Origin: Phialocephala subalpina | Lineage: Eukaryota > Ascomycota > Leotiomycetes > Helotiales > Mollisiaceae | NCBI GenBank assembly: GCA_900073065.1 | Contig: FJOG01000003.1 | Location: 2,234,133-2,298,132, forward strand | Reading direction: 5' to 3' | Length of the DNA: 64,000 nt | Part shown: positions 22,637-37,237 of the stretch, piece by piece | How the letters are laid out: the number at the start of each line of letters is the position of its first letter | Position numbering within the stretch: position 1 is the stretch's first letter | The notes under the pieces: model-generated | Seen by the model: only the letters and a program-made list of their open reading frames with translations | The model's database searches: none | What the model was told of the DNA's origin: nothing | Program-made: the position numbers and the translations under genes

Positions 22637-24649
22637 GTTGGAGAAGCTTAAGAGAAAGAAGATGAAAATGAGACTTGCTGAGGGATCGAAAAGGAGAAAC
22701 CCGCGCAGACCTTTATATCAGCTCAGAGTAGCATCTGACAGCTTGATCGTCTCGAACAAGGTCGGCGACGGAATAACATTGCCGCCTTGCCAGACGTTCC
22801 GAACAGCCTGAGATCTTTCAAGACTTCTGGACGAGGCTCCCAGGAGAGCTCGGCCTCATAGACCTGCTTGGCAGGGACGATCGACCTCTGAGTGGTGGAT
22901 GTGTACTTGTTCATCTAAGCATAAACGAGGCCGCTGTGAATCCACGCCACAATTGCAAGGAGTATGGGATAGCTGCGTCCTCTTGACTTGTATTCTGTAC
23001 CCAATGGAGGGGTAAGCCTTGAAATAACAGGACCAGCAAGCGAATAAACGTGAGTGTTTGTTACCTCGGCCGGACTCTCAGTGCTGGAAATGACCTTGGC
23101 CCTTGAACAAGAATAGGGTTTGTCCACACGGAGATGTGAGGCTAGGAATATGCGGTCCGCGAAGATACCGCTAGATCTGGTGACACGCCCGCGACTCTAA
23201 AGCTAATGGAACGTGCGAAGAAATGTCATATGCCGCAACGCAACGAGGGGAATTCTGGGGTAGCGTTTGAACAACCTCTACACTTCTTGAAATCAAGCGA
23301 TGATATTTCCTCATGACGGTAGAATCAAAGTTTTCCCGCTCCGAGTCGTGTTCACAAAGGAAAAAAGTATCACCACTTGGGATAAAAAGCAGCTTCCGTA
23401 GATTGTTACTCGTACAACCCACCATCTCGGAACCAGACTTGGGGCTCCGGACACGGCAGACTTTGCCGACGATAGCCTGCCAAGCGACAAGTTTTATGCG
23501 AGATAATGCGGAGACGAGAAGGGGAAGCCACTGAATTATCGAGGGTCTGCGGATGAGGTGGTGAAAGCTGTAGATGAGATGTTGAAATTAGCCGGAAGAC
23601 ACGTCGTGAAGTGATTCAGGGGTTGAGCTCGCTTCGGCACTTTTCAATGCCCCTGGCTTTTCACGCTACTGGCAACCTCGATGCACCCCGCCATCTGACC
23701 TGGAGAAAGTTTTGTTCTCCTCAATTCTGCATCGTCGATTATATTGAGGCGGGAACGCAAATATATGAAGGATCGGTCCGAATCCCCGCGTGTTTGGAGA
23801 CACTTGAGGAGTTGATCACCTACCCGAGCTAGATTGGAGCAAGTGCTACTCTGGGGTATTCAAATGCACGTGTTTGCTCTTTCCGTTCGAGGTTCTTCAG
23901 AGCTGAGCAGTCACTTCCGTCTTTGTGAGAAACATCGTGCTCGAGTAGAGACACTGGACTTCTTAGTCTCTCGTGAGTTTCAATGAAGTTCAGGAGATAT
24001 AGAATGATTATTTGTCAGCGACCTTCCTGCTTCAATGACGCTGCAGCTCTACAAATGATGCCTTCCGAGATTGATGGCAGCATGAGTCGAATTCCTCACG
24101 GTAGTTGCACTTTCTGATTCACGATGGAAGGAACACGAACGTCTTTGAGCCTTCCATTTCATCCAGTCCATGTAGGTTCATCATGAAAATGTGCCGTCAA
24201 GGTCACCGGCACTCCTCATGAACCTCTTACATCCCCAGGTCAATAACTGGCTATATTGTTTTTATTCTTCACAAACAAGCATCGAAACCGAGAGTGATGT
24301 TTTGCAGCCCAGCACTCAGCGCTTGATAATGATTGTTTTATAGTGTAGATGCGGTCATCTTTCAGGCTCTGTACCATTTCTGTGGGTTTCGCGATGAGCG
24401 TGCACTTCTCCCGAGGCAATTAGCCAAGAGTTGATTGTTTGTGTGGGGATTTTTAGAGATAAGTTGTGTAAGGTCTTGATTGTGAGGGCTGTATTTCTGA
24501 AATCCTTCTGAGATACTTTCTCGTGTGAGGAAGTATATAGGGTTCGAAGTACCAGCTCTTTTGGGACATTCAGTTGAGCCTCGACATCACACAGCTGCTT
24601 ATACTCTATTCAATTCTTGTTCTTCGAATATCTTCGCTTCTCGCCCATT
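22637..24649. other. Intergenic region with a possible coding remnant
   Basis: The first 150 bp are the GH6 promoter. Around 23420-23600 (+) a frame interrupted by one TGA reads like protein (TADFADDSLPSDKFYAR, then GKPLNYRGSADEVVKAVDEM), but I cannot name a family. 24100-24640 is the AA9 promoter. Confidence 0.35.
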
Positions 24650-25505
24650 ATGAAGGCAGCTTTCACTTGTGCTGCCGTCCTGGCTCTGGCAAGCCAGGCG
24701 TCTGCCCACTGTAAGTCACCCCATCTCTAACAAACCACTTCACTAATAACCCACCCAGATATCTTCCAAATGCTCACCGCAAACGGCGTCAAGAACCCAG
24801 CCTACACCTACGTCCGCCGAAACACAAATTATAATTCGCCTGTGACGGATTTGGCAAGCAAAGATCTCATCTGCAACGTCGGCGGCGAAACAGGAGGAAA
24901 CACCACTACCGTGACAGTCAAGGCTGGAGACCCGCTGTCTTTCACTTCTGACACTGCCGTCTACCACCAAGGTCCCAGTAAGGCCCTCCTTTTCATCTCG
25001 CTTCTTTGAAGCTGCTGGATTGGGACCTCCTCTCACCCAAACCCATCACACTAATCCCTCCTAGTCTGCGTTTACATGGCCAAAGCTCCCACCACAGCCG
25101 CAACATTCGACGGCACCTGCCAAGTCTGGTTCAAAATCTTCGACGACGGCCCCAAATTCCCCGGCGGGACTTGGGACATGAAATCCACCTACACATTCAA
25201 CCTCCCATCCTGTGTCTCTGCTGGAGAATACTTGGTCAGGATTCAGAGTCTGGCTATTCATAATCCCGGAGGAACGCCGCAGTTTTATGTTAGTTGTGCG
25301 CAGGTGGCGGTTACGGGGGGTGGGAGTAAGGATTTGGGTCCCAAGGTTACGATTCCGGGGTTTATTAAGAAGGATGATCCGGGGTATACGGCGAATATTT
25401 ATAATGGGGTGAGTGATTTTCAAAGGAAAAGAAGTGATGTTGTACTGATTTTGACAATAGTTTACTTCGTATACGATTCCTGGCCCTCCTGTTGCTACTT
25501 GCTAG
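24650..25505 (+). CDS. AA9 lytic polysaccharide monooxygenase (4 exons)
   Basis: Exons 24650-24710, 24759-24977, 25065-25408 and 25461-25505 encode 222 residues. The signal peptide [19 protein letters not shown] is followed directly by His20, which becomes the N-terminal copper ligand. The second histidine brace residue lies in TAVYHQGP, and the axial Tyr in PQFYVSCAQ. Other family marks: [30 protein letters not shown], and the end [11 protein letters not shown]. There is no CBM. The enzyme oxidatively cleaves crystalline cellulose or hemicellulose and works with GH6-type hydrolases. No defect is seen. Confidence 0.95.
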
Positions 25506-26471
25506 GTACTTGTCGACTTTGAAAGTTTCTTGTTCGTCATGGTGTGGAGTTGGTATAAAAGGGAAAGGATGAAATTGACAATGTCTGGTAGGGTATGTAA
25601 TGGCAGGAGGTGAGATTGATGGGATATACCAGTCGCTTCTGCTCAGAATGTACATAATTGCACCACATCTACCTGGCCATCAAGTTCTGCACCCTGAACT
25701 ACCTATCTAGGTATGCTCTCAAAATGCGTAGCGAAACTCACGCTCAAGAGAAACTCATTCTTGATCACAGAACGTTGACATGAAAGTCACCCCGAAAAGT
25801 AGAGAAGCTCTAATTACTTAGAATGAGAAAGTTACGAAGGTGAAAGTGAAATCATACTAAAAATTATAAAAAGGCAAAAGAGCCACCGGCATCCGCGGAT
25901 GCCGGTGTAAGAAACCCTAGTTGAGAAAGGGTTTACTTTTGAGGAAGAGGATGAGGGGGTGGGGTAGACACAATCCACTCACTTTGAATGGCCATTTGAA
26001 TGGCCGTAAGCAGACAAGTAACTAGAACTGGTGATTCAGGAACTAGTGTTTTTTGCTGGCGATGAGAATATTGTGCTTATTTAAAATTATATTGATAGAT
26101 CGTGAGGCTGCGGATGAGGGAGAGAGTGTGAGAGTGGAGATAACATTAGCCGAAAGAAGGGGGTGGGTTGAAGGTGAGTAGATGGCGATTTTAGACGAGA
26201 GGGAGGGTTCACGAATTTTCAGGTTCTAGCTTCGACGAGTCGGTGAACTCGAACTGTGGATTGTTATTATTGTTGTTGTTGCACAGAGTTATAGGGGGTT
26301 TCAAATAGCAAGACTTTCATAGGTAAAGAGTGCATCCCATAACCCAGCTCTATAACATAAACGACAGTACAAACTCTGGTCTAAGGGATATCATGATAGT
26401 ACACACAGACTCCGCTAAACACCAGTCTTCTTGAACCAAACGCCAACCCAGCTCTTCTTATGATCAATCCT
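25506..26471. other. Convergent spacer with inverted repeats
   Basis: Holds 3' regions of AA9 and the transporter. It contains a perfect 24-bp palindrome (25884-25907) and, just after it, an AAACCC/GGGTTT inverted pair (25912-25934). A duplicated TTTGAATGGCC word lies near 25985-26005. Confidence 0.5.
25884..25907. repeat. Perfect 24-bp palindrome
   Basis: The left arm CACCGGCATCCG is followed immediately by its exact reverse complement CGGATGCCGGTG. It sits in AT-rich DNA. It could be an end or centre of a miniature inverted-repeat element, a terminator-like hairpin or a dyad binding site; flanks give no further clue. Confidence 0.95.
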
Positions 26472-28608
26472 CTAGTAAGAGTTGGTCTTCACGGCCTCAT
26501 TGACCTCTCCAGTCTTGAGCTCTTCGCCATGCTTCACACCCCGTCCGCTCTCAGCATCATAATCGCTGCTAGCATCGTACGCCATCGAGACGTCCTCAAT
26601 CTGATCGCCCACCTCACACCAGACATCGCTCGTTGCTGGAACAGGGAAGAACTTGCACAAAAGCCAATAACTTCCACCCGCCACAATGAAACCGCAGAAG
26701 AAGTTTAAGCGGTAGATATAAGTGGCTCCCATGGGAACAGGCTTTCCAATCGCACCAACAAATCCAACGATGTTAATCAGGATGCCGGCGATGTAGGCAG
26801 CGTAACCGCGCCAATGGATGCCGTACCAGAAATAGTAGGGTGAGGATCGCTTTGCGGAGTAGAGGTCTTTGATTTGGAGATAGCCTTTTCGGACGAGGTA
26901 GTAGTCGCTGATAATTACTCCTGCGATGGAGCTAAGGAAGACGGAGTAGGCGGATAGGTAGGTTGTGAAGTTGTTTGCCGAGGAGAGCAAGTTCCATGGA
27001 CACATGACGAGACCGACGATAGCACAGACGTAGCCGCCACGACGAATGTTGAGGTAGCGTGGGAGTAAAGCTGCGATTTAATTAGCAACATGTAGATTAA
27101 CAGAAAATTAGTATGCAAGACGTACCAGTCATATCCGTACCAGCAGAAACGGAATTGGCTGCGATGTTGGTGCCGAGTTGAGCAAGACCAAAAGCTAAAG
27201 CGATGAAGAACACACCAGCGCGGTCCTTTGAGGTTCCTTCGTCGAGGAATTTTTGCAGGAGGTCGAGAGGATTCCAGATCGCGTCACCGAAGATCACGGT
27301 GGAGGAAGAAGAGACGATGATACCGATGAATGAAGTGACTGCAAAGCCCACAGGGATAGTGATAAGTTGGGACCAAAGAGCATCCTTGGGCTTGCGAGCA
27401 AAACGAGCGAAATCAGGGTCGTTCTGGGAAAGTATTAGTGAGTCTAAAGCGTCTTGAAGAGGCTGGGACATTGGTACATACCACAATGAGAGTTGCGAAG
27501 TTAGCAATAGCGGACATGATTCCCAAAACCATTCCCCATGCTAGCCTTGATCCCTGAGCCACAGCTGGCTGCTTGACAATAGGTCCGATACCATGGGCGC
27601 GAACGATAGCCCAGATGAAGAAGGCAACTCCCGCAGTAGGTACGACATAGGCCTTGACTGTAAAGAGGTGACGAATCTTGTGGACTGGGAACCAGATAGC
27701 GGGCAATGAGAGTAGCCAGAAGATGAAGAAAGAGACAAAATCTCGTGTATTGGTGCCGCTATCTGGGATGCCGTTGTGGATCGTGAAGAAGGATGGCCAG
27801 ATTGCACAGATCATGAGTCGAATACACTCTCCTCCAATCCAGGCCTGGACTCCATACCAGATACAAGCCATAGCAGCACGGTTGAACACTGGCCAGAGAG
27901 CACCCCAGATACCAAAGCTGGCTCGAGAAACGACCGGGAAAGAGATGTGATATGTGGCGCCAATTCGCCCAGTCAGAACAATGAAGCATGCAGCGATGGT
28001 GTATCCGATCCAAACGCAGAGCCATGACTGCCACCACGAGAGACCTCCACTGGTGCCGCTGACGACAATCATAGAGGACGAAATCATCCAAGTGTTCTGG
28101 GACATTGTTAGCCACATATACCTCGTCTGCTTGAATTCCTGGCAAGCCTTACAATGTTGAAGGAATCAGCAATCCAGAATCCCACAAAGTTCCATGCTCC
28201 CCATTGTCTGCGTTGTGGCTCGACAGGCTTGAGATCATGGTTGTTCAGCATGAGTTGTGCGTTGGTCAATCCTGGCTCGCTCTCCACTGCGAGCTTGTCC
28301 ACCAAGTGGGCAAACTTCGTCGACTTGACTTTCTCCATTATGAAGTCGAAAAAGTACGATTCGTCGGAGGAGTGATACTGTCGATCGCAGGTACTTCTTC
28401 GGGGGTTATCAGGATGGAGGTCGAAAGTAGAATCTCGAGTTCGTGTGCTATGACGCCTGGCTCTCCAAGTGACTTCAGTTGATGGGCCCGAAAGTAATGG
28501 CGCGCTTTCCTCGTCGGCGAAACTGGTTGTAGAACTTGAACTTGAACTTGAGCTACTGGAGATTGCTCTTGAACTCTTTGGTTCTCCATCTTGAAACGAG
28601 GAGGACAT
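26472..28608 (-). CDS. NCS1-family nucleobase/allantoin-type transporter (uracil permease-like)
   Basis: Exons 28153-28608, 27482-28096, 27126-27423 and 26472-27070 encode 655 residues with about twelve membrane helices. The long hydrophilic N terminus has a Ser run (SSSSSSSSS) and ends in [18 protein letters not shown]. It is followed by the NCS1 helix-1 pattern [18 protein letters not shown]. Other marks are [53 protein letters not shown] and [19 protein letters not shown]. The last two are typical of the Fur4/Dal4/Fui1 branch. It acts at the plasma membrane as a proton symporter. The substrate (uracil, uridine or allantoin) cannot be fixed by eye. The cytosolic tail is acidic and Lys-containing, fitting endocytic control. 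Confidence 0.92.
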
Positions 28609-30196
28609 CTCATGAAATATATAGACAGAAACGGCCGACTTCTGGAAGAACCAAGATCTTCACTGACCGCGCAGACTACAGGACTGCAGATGCAAGGAAA
28701 AAGAGTCTGGGGCTAGGGATCTCCAGCTCTTGGGTAACATATCTTTGTTGGCTTATCACCAGGCCGTGGGGAGCATTTCTCCGGCCATGCGCGGCCCGAA
28801 GATCTGGTATTGGTATTGTACTGTAGCAAAGAAAGTCGCATGGAAAACAACAAGTGATTCGTGACGCTGTCGCGGGAGTAGAAAATGACCTGCAGCGGCC
28901 GTGGGATTGTCGCCGCGGCCTCCCTATCACGCATCCTCCCTTAATTGGCTCGCCCAGATCTTAACCTTAGCGCATCTCGGGGCTTTGATAAGCTAGCCTG
29001 TTAAGATTAGTCGATATTACTCGATGAGATCTCGAAATTCTTCGACAGGGCGGGAAGCTTGGAAAAATATCCATCACATCTCATGCAACCAGTTTGTTTG
29101 TTTGTTTGTTTGTTGCATCCTTCGAGAACATGTCGGTCACTCCGGTGAATCCTCGAAGAACGGGACAGCAGAAGCAACGTTATTGTGGATTCTCTTCCTG
29201 TCACGTCCCCGCCCCTCTCACGCGCCGCGCCGTGGCACGCGACAATACTTCCTCTATCATCATTGTGCGTATGCAGAGACGTCGACCAGGTGGGATCGCT
29301 GGGTGACCTCACATCTGCAAGCTCGGAGCTCTTTGGTCCTGCACAATACTGGCCCTTCGCTTCCCCCCATCTTGCACCCAGACAAGACCGCCTTCTCGAT
29401 ACTCTTTTCAGTGACCCAAGTTTGGAGAGTACTTACGATGAAGTAGAGAACTAGAAGATGTATGGACATGCTATCGCTGCAGATGGAAGGTCTTGTTGAA
29501 GTTAGGCATTGACACACAACTGCTAAAAGACGCAGGAATGTTGCGAGAGGCTGGCTTGGAGGTAGGTTTGTGCTGAGCAACGACTGTTTCTTTATATCCA
29601 GTTAACAAAAACTAACACACTCCGCAGATACATATCGAATTCCCCCCTCCATCGCTTCCTTCTTCCTCCTGAACGAGCCGGCGGCCGAACATGAAACTCT
29701 CCCGAATCATGCTGGGACCCCCGCAATTTCGCGAAACTGCAACAACGTGCTCCCAATATGGATAATATATATATCGAGCAGGCCAAGATGACAACATAAT
29801 AACAGGTGACCCCTACGATACAGAGGAATACTGCGGAGCCACACCCTCCGCACTACCATCTGCGGATGAGTTTGATGATGGAAGAATGAGAGAAGTCTTC
29901 AACATCCAACCAAAAGGTCTTCCAAGGTTGTATCAAAGTCTGATATACTGGCTTGGAGTCGCGGCAATAAAAGTTGTTGTGCTCTTGGAGTCTGGGCTTC
30001 TGTCTGGATTCATGGTTTGTGATCAAAAATTAATATAGAGGGAGGTGTTTGGAACAAGTTGAAGCCATCTATTCGTACCATAGATTCGGCAATCTATGTT
30101 AGACCTAGTATCTAGGAGGTTTCAATCTTATATCATTTGCACAGTACCTCAAGAGAACTTCATTGTTCAACCTTCAGTCCATATTCTTCACCTGCA
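28609..30196. other. Divergent promoter region between transporter and AA9
   Basis: Contains a (GTTT)n microsatellite at about 29091-29115 and short motif-free open frames. No RNA gene is recognised. Confidence 0.45.
29091..29115. repeat. Microsatellite (GTTT)n
   Basis: About six head-to-tail GTTT units. Confidence 0.9.
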
Positions 30197-31507
30197 ATGA
30201 TGAAGCTCCAAGTCGCCATCCCTTTTGCTACTGTTCTCAGTCTGGCTTCGTCTCATACTATCTTCACCCAACTCCAAGCTGGCAGTACTACAAGCGGTAT
30301 GTCCAAACAAATTTGGTCTACAGCACCCTAATTCAAAGTGAAAAAGCTGATTGATGCAGCTGTTGGAGTCGGCATTCGAGACCCTAGTTACGATGGAGTA
30401 AGAAAGCAAATGTCTTTCTCGTTATGATGTTGACGTTACCATGCAGCCAATCTCCGATGTAACTTCTAATGACATTGCTGTAAGTAGACAAATCTTCTTC
30501 TTCCCGAAAGCAACGATTCTTTTCCGGCGTCTCTTCCTGCAACCACCCTCTCTGACACAAACATTAGTGCAACGGCGGCAAGAACCCCACAACAGCAACC
30601 AACGCCATCATCCAAGTTCAAGCTGGCTCAACAGTCAAAGCTATCTGGCGCCATACTCTCACTTCAGCCGCCAGCGATGTTATTGATCCTAGTCACAAAG
30701 TAGACATACCACTCCCAAGTCCTGATCACAGAGCTGAGATCTTCAGGGACCAGTCATGGCATACCTCAAGAAAGTGACAAATGCCGTTACTGATCCAGGT
30801 TATGGTATGGAGCCTATCCCGACCCCCGACAACAAACTCTAATGTTACTTTTTAGGTGCCGGCTGGTTTAAAATCCAAGAAGCAGGCCTCACGAACGTTG
30901 GCTGTACCTTTCCCCTCCCCATAGCCCTCCCCATAGCCCTCCCCATTTCACCAACTAACAAAACCCCAGCACAAACATGGGCAACTCAAGACCTTGTACC
31001 CATCCCCATCACCCTCTCAAACTCAAGCTTCAGAAGCTGATATGATATCCCTAGATCGCAAACAAAGGCGAACAATCAATCACGATCCCATCTTGCATTG
31101 TACCTGGCCAATACTTGTTGAGAGCGGAGCTCATTGCTCTGCATGGCGCAGGTTCCTCGCAAGGAGCGCAGTTTTATGTATCTCCCCTTTGATATCCTTT
31201 GAATAGAATGGAAGAGTGCTGATGTATGATGACAGATGGAATGCGCGCAAGTAAACATAACAGGAGGGACGGGTGCTAAGTCTCCTGCTACGGTTAGCTT
31301 GCCGGGTGCTTATAAGGTATGTTCTCTTTGGGGAATGGAGAGGAGAAGGGCTGATGTGTATTAGGCGAGCGATCCGGGAATTTTGATCAATATTTATCAG
31401 ACGCTAAAGGGGTATACTGTTCCTGGTATGTTGTAGTCTCTTTACTGAGTTGGTTGGGAGAAGGTGAGGCTGATGTTTGTTTAGGGCCGGCTGTTTTTAC
31501 TTGCTAG
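30197..31507 (+). CDS. AA9 lytic polysaccharide monooxygenase (11 exons)
   Basis: Eleven exons: 30197-30296, 30360-30397, 30447-30479, 30569-30700, 30747-30804, 30856-30903, 30970-30995, 31055-31177, 31236-31316, 31365-31425 and 31485-31507. All introns are GT-AG, and the frame closes exactly to 240 residues. The signal peptide [19 protein letters not shown] precedes His20, the copper ligand. Further AA9 marks: CNGGKNPTT, a second His in [58 protein letters not shown], axial Tyr in QFYMECAQ, and the terminal YTVPGPAVFTC. Exons as short as 23, 26 and 33 nt make it easy to mis-annotate. It is far more divided than the 4-exon AA9 six kb away, so the two are not a recent duplication. Confidence 0.93.
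30905..30950 (+). repeat. Short tandem repeat CCCTCCCCATAG in an AA9 intron
   Basis: About three imperfect 12-nt copies lie in intron 6 of the 11-exon AA9 gene, enriching it in pyrimidines. Every unit ends in TAG, a possible decoy acceptor. Confidence 0.8.
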
Positions 31508-32148
31508 GTCGAGGGTGGAGGTTGGTTAATTAGGGTTGGGGAGGAGATGAGGTTGAGGGAGAGGATGATAGCAATTGGGGTCTTTGTGCTTGGAGGGGAG
31601 GTCTGGCTCTGTCGTTACAGTCTGATCTCAGCCCAGCCATCGCAAGAGGGATTTCGAAGTTTGGACGGCATGTGTATATATTCAGGCGGCTTTGAGCTGG
31701 TATGGAACGAATGAGCTTCCATGGATATGAAGGACATTAACGAACAGAAAAAAGGATGTAGAATCAGTGCAATATGTCATACCACTATGCCTGATAACTC
31801 AAATCTATGCCACTATTACACAGAGAGTGGAGATGCCATGCCATAGCCACGCATCTACCTGATTTGTCCTACCAATCCCTACCATGCATATTAAGAGAAA
31901 AGGAGAATGGTTGGTAGGTGACATAATTTTTTCCTCTGGGTATTCAAACCATCCAGAACAAACGCCACGCTTGGAGATTTCCTCTTACCACTTGTTCGTA
32001 GTCATCCATTTCGATATCTTAGCTTCTGATTCTTGCCCTGTTCTTCCTTCCCATGTCATATCGTATCATGCCAGTGTCTTGCCAGTTCCTATCCCACCGT
32101 GTCCTCATCCCGTCGTAACCGTCTTGTAAGTTAGAAGAATTAGGTGCT
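31508..32148. other. Convergent spacer between AA9 and SNF1
   Basis: Two 3' regions meet here. No gene is recognised. Confidence 0.5.
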
Positions 32149-34789
<2,641 letters not shown>

Positions 34790-35837
34790 GAATCGAGCGG
34801 GTACTTCAACAGAATGTCCGGATGGTAGTGGGAGATTGGTTAATCATTCAGAATGCTGTTGTAGTCATCCCGATCTCGAACAAGGAGTTCGAGGGTGAGG
34901 ATTCCTTCGTGTCACTTGATGATGCGATGTTCGAAGGCTTGGAGATGTCTCACGCATGGAGTATGGGTCTGCGAGCTCGCTGGCGGGCTGTCAATAATCG
35001 CTGTGCACTCTTTAGCGAGCCTAGCTCATTTGTGGGGTAGAAAGCTGGTCATACTCTAGGTTTGCCGCTGATGCTGATTCAGAAGAAATTGGCCAGATGC
35101 TTCTTTGTTAGAAATCAGAAAATTCACTGAGACTTGTTTTCTAAGTATGGCTGAGTTTTGAATCAAAGTTATTTTTCTGAGAGCCTTTCGTTCTTTTTGT
35201 TCCCCAGCTGGCCGGCTTGGTATCGAGGTACTACTTATTTGTTCCGAGACACGCGGAGTATCTCATGAGTTTTGCTCCATATTTCGAATAGTTACAAAGC
35301 TGCCTGAACAGCACAGTCCACAATCTCTCAAAAATGCACGATGCACATACGAATCATCAAATGTCAATGTATGTAGGGTCCGATATGTCCAAGGCAATAT
35401 TGCATTTGCCACTGCCATGGAAGTCATTGGTTGGGCAAGATCTCGCTGACCATGTGTAACCCATGTGAAGCCCCTTTTGCAGATGTGCTTATGTGCAGTG
35501 GTGAAGCCTGTTGGTGATACCTACATCACGCGACCATGCTGGTGAATGCCATGATTCGGTAGGCAACATGGTATGAAATCGTCCCGTTGGGAGCATGTCC
35601 ACCTCATGCCCCTGACTTCTGTAAGGTACCAAGCCATAACTCATTGTCTGAGCCGTAACCCGGTTTCCACTATGAGGCTCCCAACAACTCCTCTCCTGCA
35701 AATTGTGGAGGAACTCCGAGTCCAGCCTGGTCATTCTCCGTATTTCAGAAACAACTTCTGGTAGCGAAAAAGTCCCAAGCTCTTTGGTTCTTTGTCCACT
35801 GAAGAATCGGGGGACCTCCACAACGTGCAAGGAAAAG
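34790..35837. other. SNF1 5' region and spacer
   Basis: Probable SNF1 promoter and leader. Open frames of up to 125 codons lack motifs. Confidence 0.45.
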
Positions 35838-36639
35838 TTATCTCGACTCCTTCCTCTCCTCCTCAAGCAACCTCTCCACCAACTTCCCCCTCAAGAAATC
35901 ACTCAATCCCAATCTGCAGCACGTCAGCAAACCCACAACGCCGCAACAAGACCAGAACTCACATCCCCTCCCTCGTAACCACCCTATAAGTCCCACTCCC
36001 CTGCCAATTCCCCCTCGTCCCATCACTCCCTTCCACAAACTCTCCCCGTCCATCAACTTCCAAACTCCCAAAGATATCCTCCGGCCACGCAATCCGCCCA
36101 TAATCCGGCGGCGCCCTCAAATCACTAACATGCACCCAACCTCCTCTCCCTCCTCCTCCCGCTCCGCCCTGACTACTCGCTCCTCCTGCCCCATCTCCTG
36201 CCTTTCCACTACTTCCGCCTCTGCGTTTTGGTTGTTGGGGGAAGAACATCCCGCCTGACCCGAGGGCGGAACCAGATGTTGATGCGAATGCGGCGGCTTG
36301 TCCTTGCACCTGTGGGTCGGAGGGGGCGTGGAGACGGAGGACGTCTTGGAGGATGGAGAGGAAGTGGTGGTTTTCGGTGAGGGAGGAGGGGGTTGGTGGG
36401 ATGGCGGTCGTTGTGCCTATCGATAGTTTCTGGGAGGGAGGATTCGTGGGGAGGAGGGAGAGGACGTGGGAGTTCGAGTTGGAGGTTGGGAAGACATACT
36501 GCTGGTGTTAGCTAACAGTTTCTGGGTTTGAGAGGAATTGACCTACGATATGAGGATTTGACGGTAATGTGGATATCGAGCGAACAATCCGCCTAAATGA
36601 AGGCCTCGTTGAGCTCTTGATAGGAGTTGATATCAACAT
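35838..36639 (-). CDS. Hypothetical protein with mitochondrial-type N terminus
   Basis: Exons 36547-36639, 35963-36498 and 35838-35913 encode 234 residues with consistent phases. The split codon AT|A gives TREGILGLSDFLRGKL. The first 30 residues are Ser/Arg/Ile-rich without acids (MLISTPIKSSTRPSFRRIVR), as in matrix-targeting presequences. A Gly/Ser-rich linker (about 110-155) precedes the ordered block WVHVSDLRAPPDYGRIAWPE and DIFGSLEVDG, then SGTYRVVTREG. The last helix is basic/acidic (LVERLLEEERKESR). The ordered part looks like a conserved fungal domain, but I do not recognise it. Mitochondrial location is inference. Confidence 0.68.
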
Positions 36640-37237
36640 GGTGGTGTTGTGAGGTTTGAGTTTTGTTGATGCTGGAAGGCTTGAGCTTTATTTTGAAGCT
36701 CGGACATTGACCTGCACGTCATGACCACATGCATTGCACGGTCACAAGGCTGACAACTTTTCTTCTACGTACAGAGAAGGCTACCATTTATCTCGTCAGA
36801 GTATCGTAAGGGGTTCTTAGTCTTATGCAGTCAGCGTGGGGGACCTTGGGGACCTGCGTCTTCGTTGGCTTGGTGCTGGAGCACGCAATGTCCCAATCGA
36901 CTTCGAACTTTCAAGATCCGCCCGCGTGGGGTTACAAGCCACTCATACAAGCATATTTTGGCGTGTGACCAGGTGACGAAAGTCCCTGAGATTCTCGGAC
37001 TTTTCGAAGTCATCAAGGTACTCTCAAGCCTTCCTTGAAGTCCAGCAAAGTACTAGTATATAGTATCACGTGTTGGTATCAGAAAGAAAGATGTTGTCTT
37101 GAAATGGTATCGAATTGTCTTGAAGAGCGCGCAATCTACATGGTGCTTCTTGAGGACCAGGTATGAAAATCATCGCTTGCAGAAAAAGAGCAATCCCCTT
37201 GCCATCACTCCGAAGTGTACACGCTTGAAATCAGAAT
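36640..37237. other. Spacer upstream of the hypothetical gene and downstream of glutamine synthetase
   Basis: Contains the promoter of the hypothetical gene and the 3' region of glutamine synthetase. No gene is seen. Confidence 0.45.
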
